64,000 bases of DNA, taken from contig CP136066.1 of NCBI GenBank assembly GCA_032622095.1, positions 106,041,319-106,105,318 on the forward strand, read 5' to 3'. The notes beneath the pieces are model-generated. The model was not told the origin of the DNA, searched no databases, and saw nothing but the letters and a program-made list of their open reading frames with translations. Both the position numbers and the translations under genes were made by a program. Below are positions 42,401 through 56,900 of the stretch, one piece after another; position 1 is the first letter of the stretch, and each line of letters starts with the position of its first letter. Origin of the DNA: Siphonodentalium dalli. Taxonomy: Eukaryota > Mollusca > Scaphopoda > Gadilida > Siphonodentaliidae.

Positions 42401-45400
42401 AATTTATGGCTCTAGTGCTTTTATGTTAGCCAAATGATGAGGATGTAGTTTTGGTTGTATGAGAGCGAGGTTAAGGACGTCCAAATAGAATATCAGGAAG
42501 TTTATCGTTGTACATTTACATCCACAATTGGTGTATGGTAGTACTTCTGTTATTATTAGGGTTCATCTTGTCAATATGTTATGTACTTGCAAAGGTCTTA
42601 ATATGTAGTTACACAAAAAAGTCATCAATTTATTTTATTTCCTTTCACGATTACAAAAGATCAGCAAATAAAACTATTTTTGTGTATATTTTTAGCTGCA
42701 TCCAGGGAGATATGTGAGTAGTAGAAAGTTAATGTTCTTCATTAATATTCTCTCTCGACAAAGAAGGCTGCAAATTCTCTCTTCAAAGAAGCTTCATGTC
42801 TAGCATTTTGCTTTCATTGTCCGACTCAAGATTATCTGTTGGACAATTGGATCATTCCTATTTTTTTTTTTGGTATTTGATTTTGGAATTTATTAAATAA
42901 TGTCAATTATATTCTCTAGACAAAGACCAGCTGCAAAGGACGGCTGCAAATATTCTCTACAAAGAAGCTACCCTATTAATGGCTGCAGATATATTGCTTT
43001 CATTGTCTGACTCAAGCTTATGTTGGTCAATTGTTATTTTTTTGGTATTTAGTTAATGTTCTTAGTTTATATTCTCTTTAAACAAAGGCGGCTGCAAGTT
43101 TTCTCTTCAAAGAAGCTACCCTTCATTGCTGCAGACATTTGCTTTCATTGTTCGACTCAAGGTTATATGTCAGAAAATTATTTTGTTTTGGTAATTAGTT
43201 ATGCAATTTAGTCCAGACATCATTCATATGCAAACTCTATCGTGTTTCTGAAATATCTGCTTGCTCTTAAGTTGGGACACACATACCTTACTGTATTTAA
43301 ATTCACGCAGTACTATTTTTTGCTCAACTTTGATTTCGCACATTGTGCTGCGCGAATTCAAATATTTTCATAAAAGTCTGGCATCTGATGACAATTTCAG
43401 TTCTTCATGGGTTCTCATGCTTGCTCCAAATAATCATTATTATGATATATAAATATAGTTTGATGGACATCATTGAACACAGTCTCTTGAAAAACCCGAT
43501 GAAAATTTTACGATATTTATAGGCAAAATATTTGTCGGCTTTATAAAGAGACTGCATTGAACTACAGTAATGCCCTAAATAATCGACTCCTTAACCATCG
43601 AAGAATTATGGGTAATTTTTCAGGATTTAGTCTAAAATATGGCTTGTTGCCATTCATCGGAAAGCTCTAATTTTTCCATGAATGGCAACAAGCCATATTT
43701 CCGGATAAAATTACCCATAATTCTGCTGTGGTTAAGGAGTCGATTATTTAGGGCATTACTGTCATCTCGAAAGAAGTAAAACCATAACTGCATACTCAGC
43801 TGAGTTAAGAAAAAATCTACACTTGTCTGTGTGTATTTTAAATAGTGAAGTTATTATAATTAACTCAAACTGTATGACCATGCTGTCACTCCCGGGTTGT
43901 GTATTTCTTACAAGCATGGGAACATCAAAGATTTTACCATGATTTATCAGATTTTCTATTATTGCTTTATAAAATGATTAATGGTATTGAGATAGGTTGC
44001 CTACATGTAAATATAATTGTCTATTCAATCTTAATTTCCGTAATGTATGTAGCTCATTAACATAGCCCTCCTCTTTTCCTTGTGGTTTGGTACAAACTCA
44101 AGAATTGTACAATTTTTTGCTCAGTTTTAAATTTGTGCACCAATGGGTGCCCTAAAAATGGTACTGCGTCAACTTAAACATGGGGAAGGTATTCTGCAAA
44201 AATAGGAGTGTAACCAGTTTTAGATTCGACCATGTCATACTTCAAGCATTGACTGAAACAACATCTTTAACAGTTAAGAAAGCCATGTTATATATCTCAT
44301 ATATAACAGCAAATATTATGGAAAAGAACACAACCTTTCTCACCGACTGCCAACAGACTGTTTTTTTCTTGTTTCTAAAGAATATTATGGAGAGACCAAT
44401 AGATTTGTGCTGACAATTCTTCCAGAATAATGTCAAATAGCCAGGACTGTTGATGAAACATATATTTTATTATGGTCGACTGACGATAACACAGTGTTAC
44501 ATATAAAACAGGTTGGAGCCTATGTTCAAGCAAGTCACACTATGTTACCATTAATAATATACATGTACATGGTGGGGAAAAATACCCAATTGAGTGACAG
44601 CTATATTCTCTTTTATAACTGAAAATACATCCAACATTTCTTCAGCACAATCTGAAATGCACCATCTTACAGTCTGTAATATATGCAGATTATAGTTCAC
44701 TCACATAGAATATTACAGTTTCTCAATGCTTTTTGTCTGAAGAGTAAGGGTCTAATCCTATCTGCAGTCGTGCAAACATCTAGTTGCAATAGCCACTTTA
44801 CAGGCAATCAGTGTAATCGCTGATAAGTCATGCGTGCTCTTTAAGTTTGAATTATTAATCGCATTGCTTACAGTATGTTTACCTGATATTGAGCACTTAG
44901 TGCCACGTCATGATAATTATTAATACATGTAGTATAAATATATTTTATTCCTAATACATGTAAACTTATATGAACATTTAACAAAAGTTTTGACAATATA
45001 GTATAAATAGGTGAATTTGAAAGGGGACTATTAAACAACAAGACCAGGAGCTTTTATTAAAGTTTGCTCCTCTACAATATTATTGCCATTGGTTATATAT
45101 TGGTATGAAGTTGATAGTGGACCAATCGTCACCAACGAAAGATATGGTTACCACCAGATTAGATGAAGCAATTGAAAATCAGCCATGCTTATAAAGTGGC
45201 TTTAATAAAACCTTAACCCTTCCATGATGGGAGCTGAGCTGATGGAGCATTAAAGATTATGTGCCAGTGCATTCTGTTATATATGTGAGTCTCCCATAGG
45301 GAGCCTCTCATATATAATAGAATGCACTGGCTTACAAGGTCAAAGTAAATATTGTTAAGCCAATGCCTATGGGAGACTCACATATATAAGAGAATGAATT

Positions 45401-48400
45401 GTCACAGGGTTTTAGCAAATTTCAGGAAGCTCCAGTCATGGAAGTGTTAAAAATAGCCTTGACTAGATGCACCTGTCCACAGACGGGAATAGACCCTGCC
45501 ATGGTCGGATCTAAATCTGGAGAGTGTATATTTCTTACCTTTCATTATGACATATTCTTGTGTCAGCAGGGCCTACCCTTCTTATCCAAATAATAATGTT
45601 TTGGTCATCAAAATCCCTTCCCTTTCCTCAAACTCTTCCTTGTATCATTTATGAAATATCCACCTGGGTCCACCAATTCTTGTCCCCATGCCTGGTTGTA
45701 TCATGAAGTTAGTGTGGCCCTCAAGTAAGTGCTGGAACATTGACTTGAATTTATAGCATTGACCCCTCTTCCTGGAACTTTACCCATTGACCTTAGCCTG
45801 TAACAGTGAGCTCTCAACCTGAACTTTGTCCCCTTCACCATTAGCTACTGAAACTTGACCTTGACCTGTGTCTTTTTTATAGAATTGATTTCTAAACCTA
45901 GAACTTGACCTATTGGCCTGTGTCTCTACCAGTGAGCTTTAAACCTGAACATTTACCTATTGACCTGAAGCATTGGGATATGGTCCTGGAACGTGACCTA
46001 TTGACCTGCGTTTATAGCATTGATCTCTCAGCCTGGAACTTGATCCATTCTCCTATGTCGAAAGCATTTTTCTCCCACCCCCTACACACTTTAGCACAGG
46101 CAGCCAGTGTGAGATAGCTGGGTGAGATTTCCCTGTCTCACATAACACGTGACCATCTATCTCACACCACCCACGTGACTGCTTTACCTATTTAATTAAG
46201 AGCCGGAACTAATTTAACAATCCGTCATCAAGTTTTGTGTGAACTAAAACAGATCAAAACAATGGCGACCAACCAGTTACGCTTCACGTTTCAAGTAAAT
46301 AAATACGGACGAATTCATGGACGCTAATACAAATGGAGATAAGCCTCAACTGTTAATCACGAAAAACCTTCAACATAACCTCACTTGCAGACACAGAGTT
46401 ACATATATAACATGAAATATAAACGACAAATTTGTGAACATATTCCATAAAACGGAAGACCCCCAAGCGAAACTGGCACATTTCGTAACAGGTAAACAAT
46501 AGCCGCTTCACAAATGACGAACGAAATAATTCCACATTCGAACAGTTGTCATCGTCGAACGCGTCTAACTAACATTTGTCTATCATATATTCACATGTTT
46601 CCTTTTCAAATGGTATCGATATGGTCATTTCCGATGACAAACACGGTTAGTCCAGTTGTATATACTTCATATCAATACGCGCGTTTCTCGGAATTTATGC
46701 AGGTGCAATGATGTGACGTGTCCGTGTCGTTTTCACAATCTTGACCGTGTCGATTTCACTCTAACGTATTAACCCTGCGCGCACGGGTAACGCGCTTTGT
46801 TTTTATCGTATATACCTTTGGTATATACCGAAATCATCCCAGTTAATCACGAATATCGCATCAGATTTCTCCCCAGATATACCGTTACGAAGCTACTGGA
46901 ATGTGCCAAAGATTGGTATAAAACAAAAAATCGGAATGAGGCTCTTGGGTTGGGAGAAAAATGATCCATCATGACCTGGGGTGTGGGATGGAAAAATCTC
47001 ACCCTCGGGGCCAGATATTTGGTCCGGACACTCGGCAAGCCTCGTGTCCGGCCCAAATATCTGGCCCCTCGGGTGAGATTTTTCCATCCCACACCCCAGG
47101 TCATGATGGATAATATTAATCTCTCAACCTGTCTCAACCAGAATTTTGACCCATTGACCTGTAGAATTGAGTATTGTCCCGAAAGTTGACATTTTGACCT
47201 GTGTCTCTAGCAGTGAGCTTTGAACCTGAACTTGGCATATTCGCCTGTAGCATAGAGCTTCATCCTTGAACTTGACCCATTCTCCTGTGTCTATAATAGC
47301 ATTGAGGTCTTTTTCTATGTTTAAAACCATGGTTACATATTTTCTGTTCATCATTTGTGTTTCTCTTGCATTGAACTGTATGGTTGACCATATTTATGTT
47401 CTGCTAAACTTCAGCCAAGGTGTTACAAACATCACAAACCAACAGAAGGAATCAAAAACAGCCCTCTTATGAGAATGATAAACCAATGTGCCTTATTAAT
47501 GAGGTTATTTTGACCAAACAATATTCAAAGACTTTACTTGAAAAATTACTGTTAAAATTACTTCAAAAGGCTCACATTTACGCCACCAATGTCTGAATTA
47601 ATTTTAGCTTGAAATTTTGATAAATTATTCTTTTCCAGTGTAGGGCTTTCCTTTAGAACATGAGATACAGAAGAATTTCAAACTTGATTCATCAAATTCA
47701 TCACAGAAACAACTTACTTTTTGTCCCTTTAAGATATTTGAGTTTAGTGAAAGTTTGGAATCCAAATATTACCTACAATGCATTTTTTTTCTTTGAGATA
47801 TGAAACATCATTTATTGAGTGAACAAAATCCATCGAGGTTCATTTTGTAAAATCGTGAATACACCTTTGGTGTATTTGAAATGTTTATGAGGTTTGTTTT
47901 AATCTTGCTGAAGTGTCTTCTGTTACATGTATTAAACCGTCTCTCGCTCACTTGTTAATGTTCTGTCCACACTCATTACATCAGTCGTATGAATGACGTT
48001 TGATGTTTTTCTTGCAGTAAGGGATTCCTGGATGGAAACTATTTTCATACATGCTTGTTTCTGAGAAAAAAAAAGCATAGCTGATCATGCATTTCAACCA
48101 ATTCCATATTTGTAAGCTAATGACATGTATTGGAATGAAAGTATTTTGAGGACAAATGATGTATTTCATTTAAAATTGCATTAAATTTGACATCGCCTCT
48201 GGCACTTTAAAATTAAATCATCTTCACAAGTAAGATAATAATATAACACCAGATATAAAATCAAATATAAAATGTTAGTCGGGTGTTTAATAAATAGATC
48301 GAGCCCACAGTTCTGGGACGGGAAGTGATTATCGCATGAGAGTGTTTCATGGAAGGATACCCTAAGAGCCAAAGGCTCACGAGGTATCCTTCTGCAAAAC

Positions 48401-51400
48401 GTTCGAGTGTGATAATCACTTAACCGTCCAAAAACTTAGCGGCACTATATTTTTACATACCCCAATCACAAATGAAATTGTTAATTATAAGAAGTTTTTA
48501 CAACAAAATAAGAAATTCTCTTTACGTCACTTGTAGCAACGGTAAAAAAAAATATCAGGATCACTCTTGGGCTTTCTGTGCAGGGTAGCATCACTAAATT
48601 CATCCAATGGGGACCTCATTCTGGAAATGTCCGGCACCATATTTCGAGGCCTGAATCTGTCTTTGTACAGCCATATTTTCGACTAAATCCTGAAAAATTA
48701 CCCATAATTCTGTTGTGGTTAAGGAGTCTATTATTCAGGGCATTACTGTACATTGCTTCATTTCAGTGCAAATAGATTTCGTCCAGGAAACTCAGACTAT
48801 TTTTCCAGGTTTTTACTGGTTAATGCACACTATGTTTATTCAGAGCACTTCTCACATTTTATCTAATGTTTGGTGTTAAGAGTTTCGAGTTGTTTGGTGT
48901 GGCATGCTGACTCATCTGGGATTTTTCTCATTTTGCTTTCTTTTAGAAGGACTCCGATGGCGACATTGAAGAATTCCTCACACAATGTATTGAGCAAGAG
49001 GATGGGGTAAGTTCTAGTTATGTCGCCACCACCTATACTGTGTCCACAGCAGTGGTTGTGTATCACCCCTATTAATAATTGTAAATAAGAAATTATGGAT
49101 TAATTGTGTGGTAAAATGCTATGCACAATAGAGAAACACTATACATAAAAATATTCCCTGAAGAGTCCATGAAAAGAGTCAATTATAATCACATAAATTG
49201 AATTTATAAATTACCACATGTAATTAAACGATTTTGATAAAATAGTAAATGTGTTAATAGTAAGTGGTTAATACAATGGCCTGGTTCAACTCTATAGGGA
49301 ATATAACTTTAATACCAAGCAGAGTTTAATATTTAACTGGGGTAAGTTCTTTCACTTGATGTACTTCGGCACAGTCCATTCAATATATTAAAGACCAAAT
49401 CTCACAGTCCATTCAATATATTAAAGACCAAATCTACATATGGATTAGAAAGCCTATCAACTCATTGATAATGACTCTTGCAGTGCTGTAATTATCTCCC
49501 CCACTTTTCTGGAAAAATTATGGGGTATACTGGATTGATGTTGTTCGTCTGTCATGTCTAACTGGCATATACCTCAACCATGGGACATCAGATCAGATGA
49601 TTCGCTATCATAACTGGTTTTAAAAGAGGGGAAAATGATGTTTTTACATTCTAGAGTTATCCTTCTTTGTTTATCTGAAAATATTGTTTTTTTTGTCTGT
49701 TCGCGCAGATATCACAGCACTCGAGATGCAACTTATTGTTATTGATCTGTAAACAATCTCAGACCATGTTGAGGCAACTAAATCAAAGCTACAGTAATGC
49801 CCTAAGTAATCAACTCCTTAACCACAGCAAAATTATGGATTATTTTTCAGGATTTAGTCGGAAATATGGCTTGTTGCCATTCATCGGAAAGCTCTCAGTG
49901 TGAGCTTTCCGATGAATGGCAACAAGCCATATTTCTCACTAAACACTGAAAAATTACCCATAATTCTGCTGTGGTTAAGGAGTCGATTATTTAGGTCATT
50001 ACTGTACAAGACTTGGTTAGGCAACATGGAGTTCCTGTTATCTCTTGCAATCTGGAGTGCTGAATTTCAATTCAGGGTCCAATGACACTAACATTTTGTA
50101 TCCTCCTTTGTTTATATGTAATGGTGAAATGAACTGGTTTCATATCTTGAAATCGTTAAGAGATAAATGCATACTCTGTTGAGTTGGATATTCAGGGATG
50201 TGAGCATGAAAACAGTTTGTGATTCTGGCAATTCCGACTTATTCAAACAAAATTTTCATGCTTTAACCCTTTGAGTGCCACGGGCCGATCTCATCGGCCC
50301 TAATTTACGGTGTGTAAAATCGGCCGTATAAATTTTTTTGATTTTGTTTTTGGGTTGAATTCTTTTTGGGTATGCTTAAGCATGCTATAGCGAATTTAAA
50401 AACAAACTGGATAACACCTTAGGGGCATGTTATAACTCAAAACTATCACCAAGTATTCATAGTAATAATTTTGATGCCCATAAAAACATAAGATTCCCTG
50501 GCACTAAACCTACTAAATAAGTCTGTTAAAGAATATAAGAAAAAATTATTAAAATTGTAAAAAATTGTAAAAAATAATAACAAAAGATGAAAAATTGTTA
50601 GGCCAATGCATTCTCTTATATATGTGAGGCGACCTATGGTCGACTCGCATATATAAGAGAATGCATTGGCACAGGGTATATGGGTTGATACAAAAATCGA
50701 ACCTGGCACTGAAAGGGTTAATCCCCGGTATGTTTTTCTCAATTGTAATTTATTTTAACACCCAAATTTAAAAGAAACTGCATATGAAAAGCATATTTTA
50801 TTGGCATTCATGCCAGGAAGTGAGATCTTTTTTTGATTCATCAAATCTCTGGGGTATGTTCCAAGGGATTTCCTCAGAACAGCACTCGAGTAACTTGCGG
50901 TTATGCTTGTTTACTTGACTACTTGTTGCATGATGACATCTCTGACGCATGTCGTCAATCACAATGTGCTATATTCAAAATGGGCCATACTGGTGAATCG
51001 AGAACTAAATCAGTTTAATATCGACCAATCAGAATGCATGTTCTAGTGACAAATATTCAACATGTAATGAATTACAATGTGAAATAAATATTTTAGCCTG
51101 TTGTTGAGGCTGAACTCTGGCAGAAGAAACTGTACAAGAAGATCGGAGATACAGGTGGAGGGGACATCATCAAACATAACATGGCGAACATCATAAAAAG
51201 AATTATATCAATGGCAAAGGTCATGCAAGGCCTCCACTTTGTGAGTATCTTATTTCATTAGAGTTATGTAGATAGGTACGTAGCTAGACTTTGATTGCAG
51301 TCCTCAGTAATATTCTACTAAATAGATTTAAGAAATAACTCTTGGTTCGATTAAGGTTATGCAGTTATAACCAACAGGTTGAAGACAAATTCTATAATAT

Positions 51401-53894
51401 CTATAGGAAATGTGTCTTCAAACTTTTCTGTTTTAACTCGTAACCTTAATTGAAACAAGGTTTATTTCTTGTAATTTAATCTGTCATTTCGTAGGAGAAC
51501 CACCATAAGTAGAAGGTGGAAGTAAAACAAGTGAAAAACTCTTAAGATAATTTTAAAGAAAACTACACATAAAACCCATTCACCCTGTCACTCAGAGCGC
51601 TAATTATCGATTGTTCGTGGCATCATAAATTCATCGTTTCACAGCGATCACGCAATTGCCAGTGGGCTGCGCATGGTACAAATATATTTCAGAGTTGTTA
51701 GTTTCAATATAATTTTTTGCAACGAGTCTTGTTGATTTCTCTAGGTAATTGTGCACTGAGAGTTACATGTCAGTACCGTTATTGGCTTGGCAGTTCTACC
51801 TAAAGGAATTCTGATACAACATCGAAATTCCCATATAAATCATAGGAAGTATCCAATAGTTATCATGTACATTTTTTCGGCAGTCTCTATACAGGCGTGG
51901 TCATATCTCTCGGTGCTGCTGTCATTTCTGCAGGAGAAAGTAATCAACAAATTTAGGTTATCGAGAAATAACCTTAATGGCTAAATGTGTGACAATAAAT
52001 TTTTTATGGTATTCCATGGATTAAAAGCTTATGATTAAGTTATTACTGTATATCAGTAATACTTGGCCAAAGAAATAAACTATTTGTTGTTGCATGGGGT
52101 TTTCTTACTGACACTATTTCTAACCCCCTAACCTAAAGTTTTTTTTTATTATTATTTTCAAGAAAATCTTTTGTATTTTATTTTCCAAATGTTTCTTTAA
52201 AAATAAATTTCAATGTCTTAGAATGGGCTTATTTCTTGGTCAAAGCATTGTGGTTATTACAGTTTATATACAATATATCAGTCTAAGTTAACTGCCGGCC
52301 CACATATAAATAGTGAGTCTGATTACTTGCAGTAGACTTTCTATTTCCTGAAATGTGGCATTCCATGTCAGTAGCAATAATCAGAACTCACTATTAGTAG
52401 CCACAAGATAAAAGTGTCAAATTGAAGCGATTAAAATAATGCGATGTGACATAATTTGTAGGAAGTCTGCATGCTTCCAGGAAATAACATTTCAAAGAGA
52501 CACCGATAGACTCAGTATGTCAGTATGACTCTTGAGTTTATGTTTACACAGAATGTTTTTTTATAACAATTTGAAAAATGAAGTAAAATAAGATTTTCTA
52601 CATGATATCCCTAGATCTTGTAATAAATTTTCTTTTAATTAAGTAAATATTGTGATAATTAAATTTTCTGATGAATAATTTTGTTGAGCATGTACCTTGT
52701 ACCTACCTGCTAACAGATTCAACCTCTAGAGTGCTAGTCAGGCTGTCCCAATGTCTGTGCAATTTACATGCCATTCCAGAAAAGAATCAATAATAGTAAC
52801 ATACATACACAGAACGACACGATGTGTAAATGGTTTTGTCGATACGGCATGACTGCTGTCGGGGAAGGATAGAACGAAGCGCCTCGAGTTCTATCCTTCC
52901 GCGACAGCACGAGTGCCGTATCGACAAACCCATTTACACATCGTGTCGTTCTGTGTTTATTACAGGCTTCGTGTCCTAGAATCTGTGCATTAAAAATACA
53001 GGCTTAGAAGGTTTATTTAGGCACATAGAGGGCATGTTTTGTCATGGGCAATGATGCTTTTATTTTATAGTTCCGGTTTCATGGTTGAGGCGAACATCAT
53101 GTATGTCATTTTATGTCAACGAGATGCGTATAGAACATATTTTCCATACGTATTTGTAAATATGGAACAGCAATAACACTGTATTTCTGGGAACAAGCAT
53201 GTAATAAATGTATTATCTGCCGCTGTCATCATTTTGTCATCACATGATATTATCTGACCTGTGGTAGCTGACAACTCCAGAAGTTTGAAGTGAGAAGTTC
53301 TCGATCTAAACATTCCTATTATGTTCAGTTCAGTATGGATGTAGTAAGTATATACTATTGTATGGATGTTCTAAGTATATACTTAATGTATGGATGTAGT
53401 AAGTATATACTTACATTTCTATGTTTTTGAAAATTGTGGTGCAAATATCCTTAATATGTGATAACAATCTAAAATAGCTATACAAAAATGTAAAAAAGCA
53501 GAACATATTTTTATATGGCTGTACCAATATATCACATTTATTAGCTCCATTTGTCTCAGTAATAATTTCTTGGTTGTATGAGAATTGCCATCCATGAGTT
53601 TCATTTAATTGATATGATTGTTTAGATGCCTTGAATTTTAGGTTAATGGAAAGCTAGGTTTCATGTAGGTGGACAGGAAGACAACCATTTTCATGGCTAT
53701 GCCCACTCCAGGCAAAATTGCACCCATTTGAGAGCAAGTGAGGTGTTATTTTTATATCACATTGACCCCCAAATGGACAAGAAACTTTTATTAATTTCCA
53801 TGCTTTGTATTAAATGTATGCTCTCTCTCCCCCTCTCTCTCTCTCTCTCTATCTACTCTCTTCTATTCTCCCCCTCTCTCTCTCTCTCTCGCTG

Positions 53895-53968
<74 letters not shown>

Positions 53969-56900
53969 TCCAGAATAAATTTTTTTTTTGTGTGAAAACC
54001 TATTACTTTCAAATTGAGACGATTTTGTGACATCCTGACTTTTTTTTACTTTCAAATTGAGATGAGTTTGTGACATCCTAACTTTATACCACCCTGTCAA
54101 GCCTTGAAATGGTGTGTCTGTCATTTGCAGAATGCAGTCCCCTGAGGGTGAATTTAGTGATGTCATCCCAAGACCTATGATCAGATTGAAGTTCCCCAGT
54201 TGAAGTTGGTGATGTTCACCCATTAGTCACCTCGATTATACATTTTATCTTCTGCATATTATGGTAAATGAACAGAAGGGAAAGAGTAACTAAAAACAAT
54301 GTTAATTTGAGACTATAGATACTTCCCAGAAGATGAATAAAGAATGAGGTCTCCAGAGGGTGAAGTTAGTGATGCTAGCCCACTGTGCAGGGTAGCATCA
54401 CAAAATTCACCCTCTGGGGACCTCGTTCTGCAACTGACAGACTCACTATTGCAAGGCTTGCACCCTGTAACATTAATAAAGAATGCCTCACATTATACCA
54501 TTACCACCCTGAAACATTGACAATTAACGACAAATGTGATACAATTAATCTATATATGACACTCATTCGCTTACAATCTCTGGCCTCAAAGGTTGAGCAT
54601 CCACAGTCTTCGTGCAAAAATGCTTGGAAGAAGGTGATATCCTCACAGAGAAAGAGAGCGGTGATGGCGTGTTTCCGAATGATACCTATACATGGACTAC
54701 GCAAGTAAGATTACAGTTTATTTATTATAGCAGAGTACAGATGGCGATGAGTATTTAGCAGTTGTTTGAGTTTTTATTCTGCATTATAGCACTGATTAAA
54801 GAATTAATTAATGAATAATCTAATAAACAGTATTGAAGCTCATTGTCTAATTTTCACAAACTGGTCAAACATAGCAATGTTTCATTATTTATATTTTTAT
54901 TGCCCAAGTGACCCAATTTTGGCTGTTTTATATTGTTTAGAAACTGGAGTTAAATTCCTTAATAACATAATTTGGACTTTGTTGTTTGCAAACTAATATA
55001 TGTCATTCTGTTGTACAAATTATATGGACTTTAAGAACTAAATTTTACATTTATTGGTACTTTAGATGTTGTATTTAATGAAAGGGTACAATCATTGTTG
55101 TTGAAGTTTTCGGCATTAATGTTTGAATGTTCTGTTCTTCAAATGGATAGTAGAATATCAGTTTGAATTAGTGAAATTAGCAAGTAATATGTCTTTTATT
55201 TTTGTGAGATTTTAATGAGATAATACTCTTCCAAACCTAAGTTTAGTGTGCCTGTCATTTGCAGAATGAGGTCCCAATGGGCGAATTTAGTGATGCTATC
55301 CCACATAGCAGGCTATCATCACTAAATTCACCTTCTGGGGACATCATTCTGCTTAGGCCTCATCTTCTCTGGAAAGTTTCTTTATTATCAACTTTCTATA
55401 GAAACTTAGATTCTATTTTTTTTTTAGTTTAATTTCTCTATATCCTCAAATTGGCAGACGCCAAATTGCATAATCAAGGTTCCAAATAGGTGTACATAAC
55501 AATATTCACCATTTGGGAACTTCAATCTGAGTCTATGTCTCCCATAGCAGATGAGGTCCCCAGAGCATGAGTTTGGTGATGCTAGACCGCTATATGGGAT
55601 AGTGCCACAAAATTCATCTTCTGGGGTCCTCATTCTGCAAATGACAGGCACACTAAACTCAGGCATGTTCTCTTCTACTAACAGGCACAGAGCCATTAAC
55701 ATGTTCGTCCAGTCGTTCATGGATAAATGGCTCATCACTGAGGAGATAGATCAGAACAAACTCATTGAGGACCTCACTGTAAGTACCATATTTTTCCCCC
55801 CACTCAAGAGAAGGCTCAGTTGGTAAGGGGCTCTGCTCCAGACGACTCGCTCTCCAGCGCTGTGGATACGGGTTCAATTCCCGGTGGAGTCATCGCTGAC
55901 TTTGTATCCCATATCGCTATCTGGGGGAATTGCCAGGTTACTCGTTGGAGGTTTCGCCGGGCACAATGGGTCATTCTTCCAGACGATGAAATCACTGCTA
56001 GATTTACCTTAGTGCACGGACTTTCCCTCCATCAATAAAAGTGGCAACTTCATGACATAGCCCTGGCTGTTGAAAGCGATTCTAAACCCCAATAAATAAA
56101 TATACCCCCACTCGAAGATTGTGGGCTATTCCAGATTACATGAAAAACTGTCTTCCATCTGTCTCAGCCATGGGTTATCAGTATCTTAACCCTATCAGTG
56201 CCAAGTCCGATTTTTGTATCGACTCATATTTCCTTGATCATTTTTCAAATTTATTGATTATAATAATGTGATACATTGATGGGAGCTCTTTCCATCAATG
56301 TATCACATTATTATAATCAATAAATTTGAAAAATGATCAAGGAAATATGGGTTGATACAAAAATCGGACTTGGCACTGAAAGGGTTAATGCAATTTGATC
56401 TTGAGATCTGCCATTAGGATAGCTTTCACAAGGGAGCTCAATGACATTGATGTTTTTCATTACAGAGTTATCCTACCTTTGTTTATCTGGAAATAATGTT
56501 TTCGGTTAAGGCAGATAACTCAGCCATGGTTTATCAAATCTCAATGGAATAATCAAACTATGACACTCCATCACATATTAGATTGTAATTTTGTGGACAC
56601 TATTATAATTGTCCAGTAGCATGTTTGGCAGTTTTAAAAAGCTATGGGTTTTCTCATACATTGCATTTTCGGTTCTCAATTGACTTCCTTCAATATATTT
56701 CCAGCATGCTCAAATTTATGTCGTTTTCCACATTCTTGAAGCTACAGTTTTGAGGTTGGATAAATTGCTGTCTTTCTCACCCTTCAAATTTTTTTTCAGT
56801 CCAATGTGAGAATAATATTAAAACTATTTTCAACATTTGATTATATTATTTATGAATAACTTTAAAGATTGTCTATCTCTTCCTGGCACAACTTTCAACA

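Noticed and set aside
46847-47189. Open frames on both strands near 47 kb
   Set aside because: They are readings of the 144-bp palindrome at 46966-47109 and are mirror images of each other.
53728-54223. Long open frames on both strands rich in Ser/Leu and Arg/Glu
   Set aside because: They are translations of the (CT)n microsatellite at 53821-53973.
55810-55892. tRNA gene
   Set aside because: A and B boxes are present but the acceptor stem cannot be paired, and the sequence continues into a SINE body with an AATAAATAAATA tail and target duplication.
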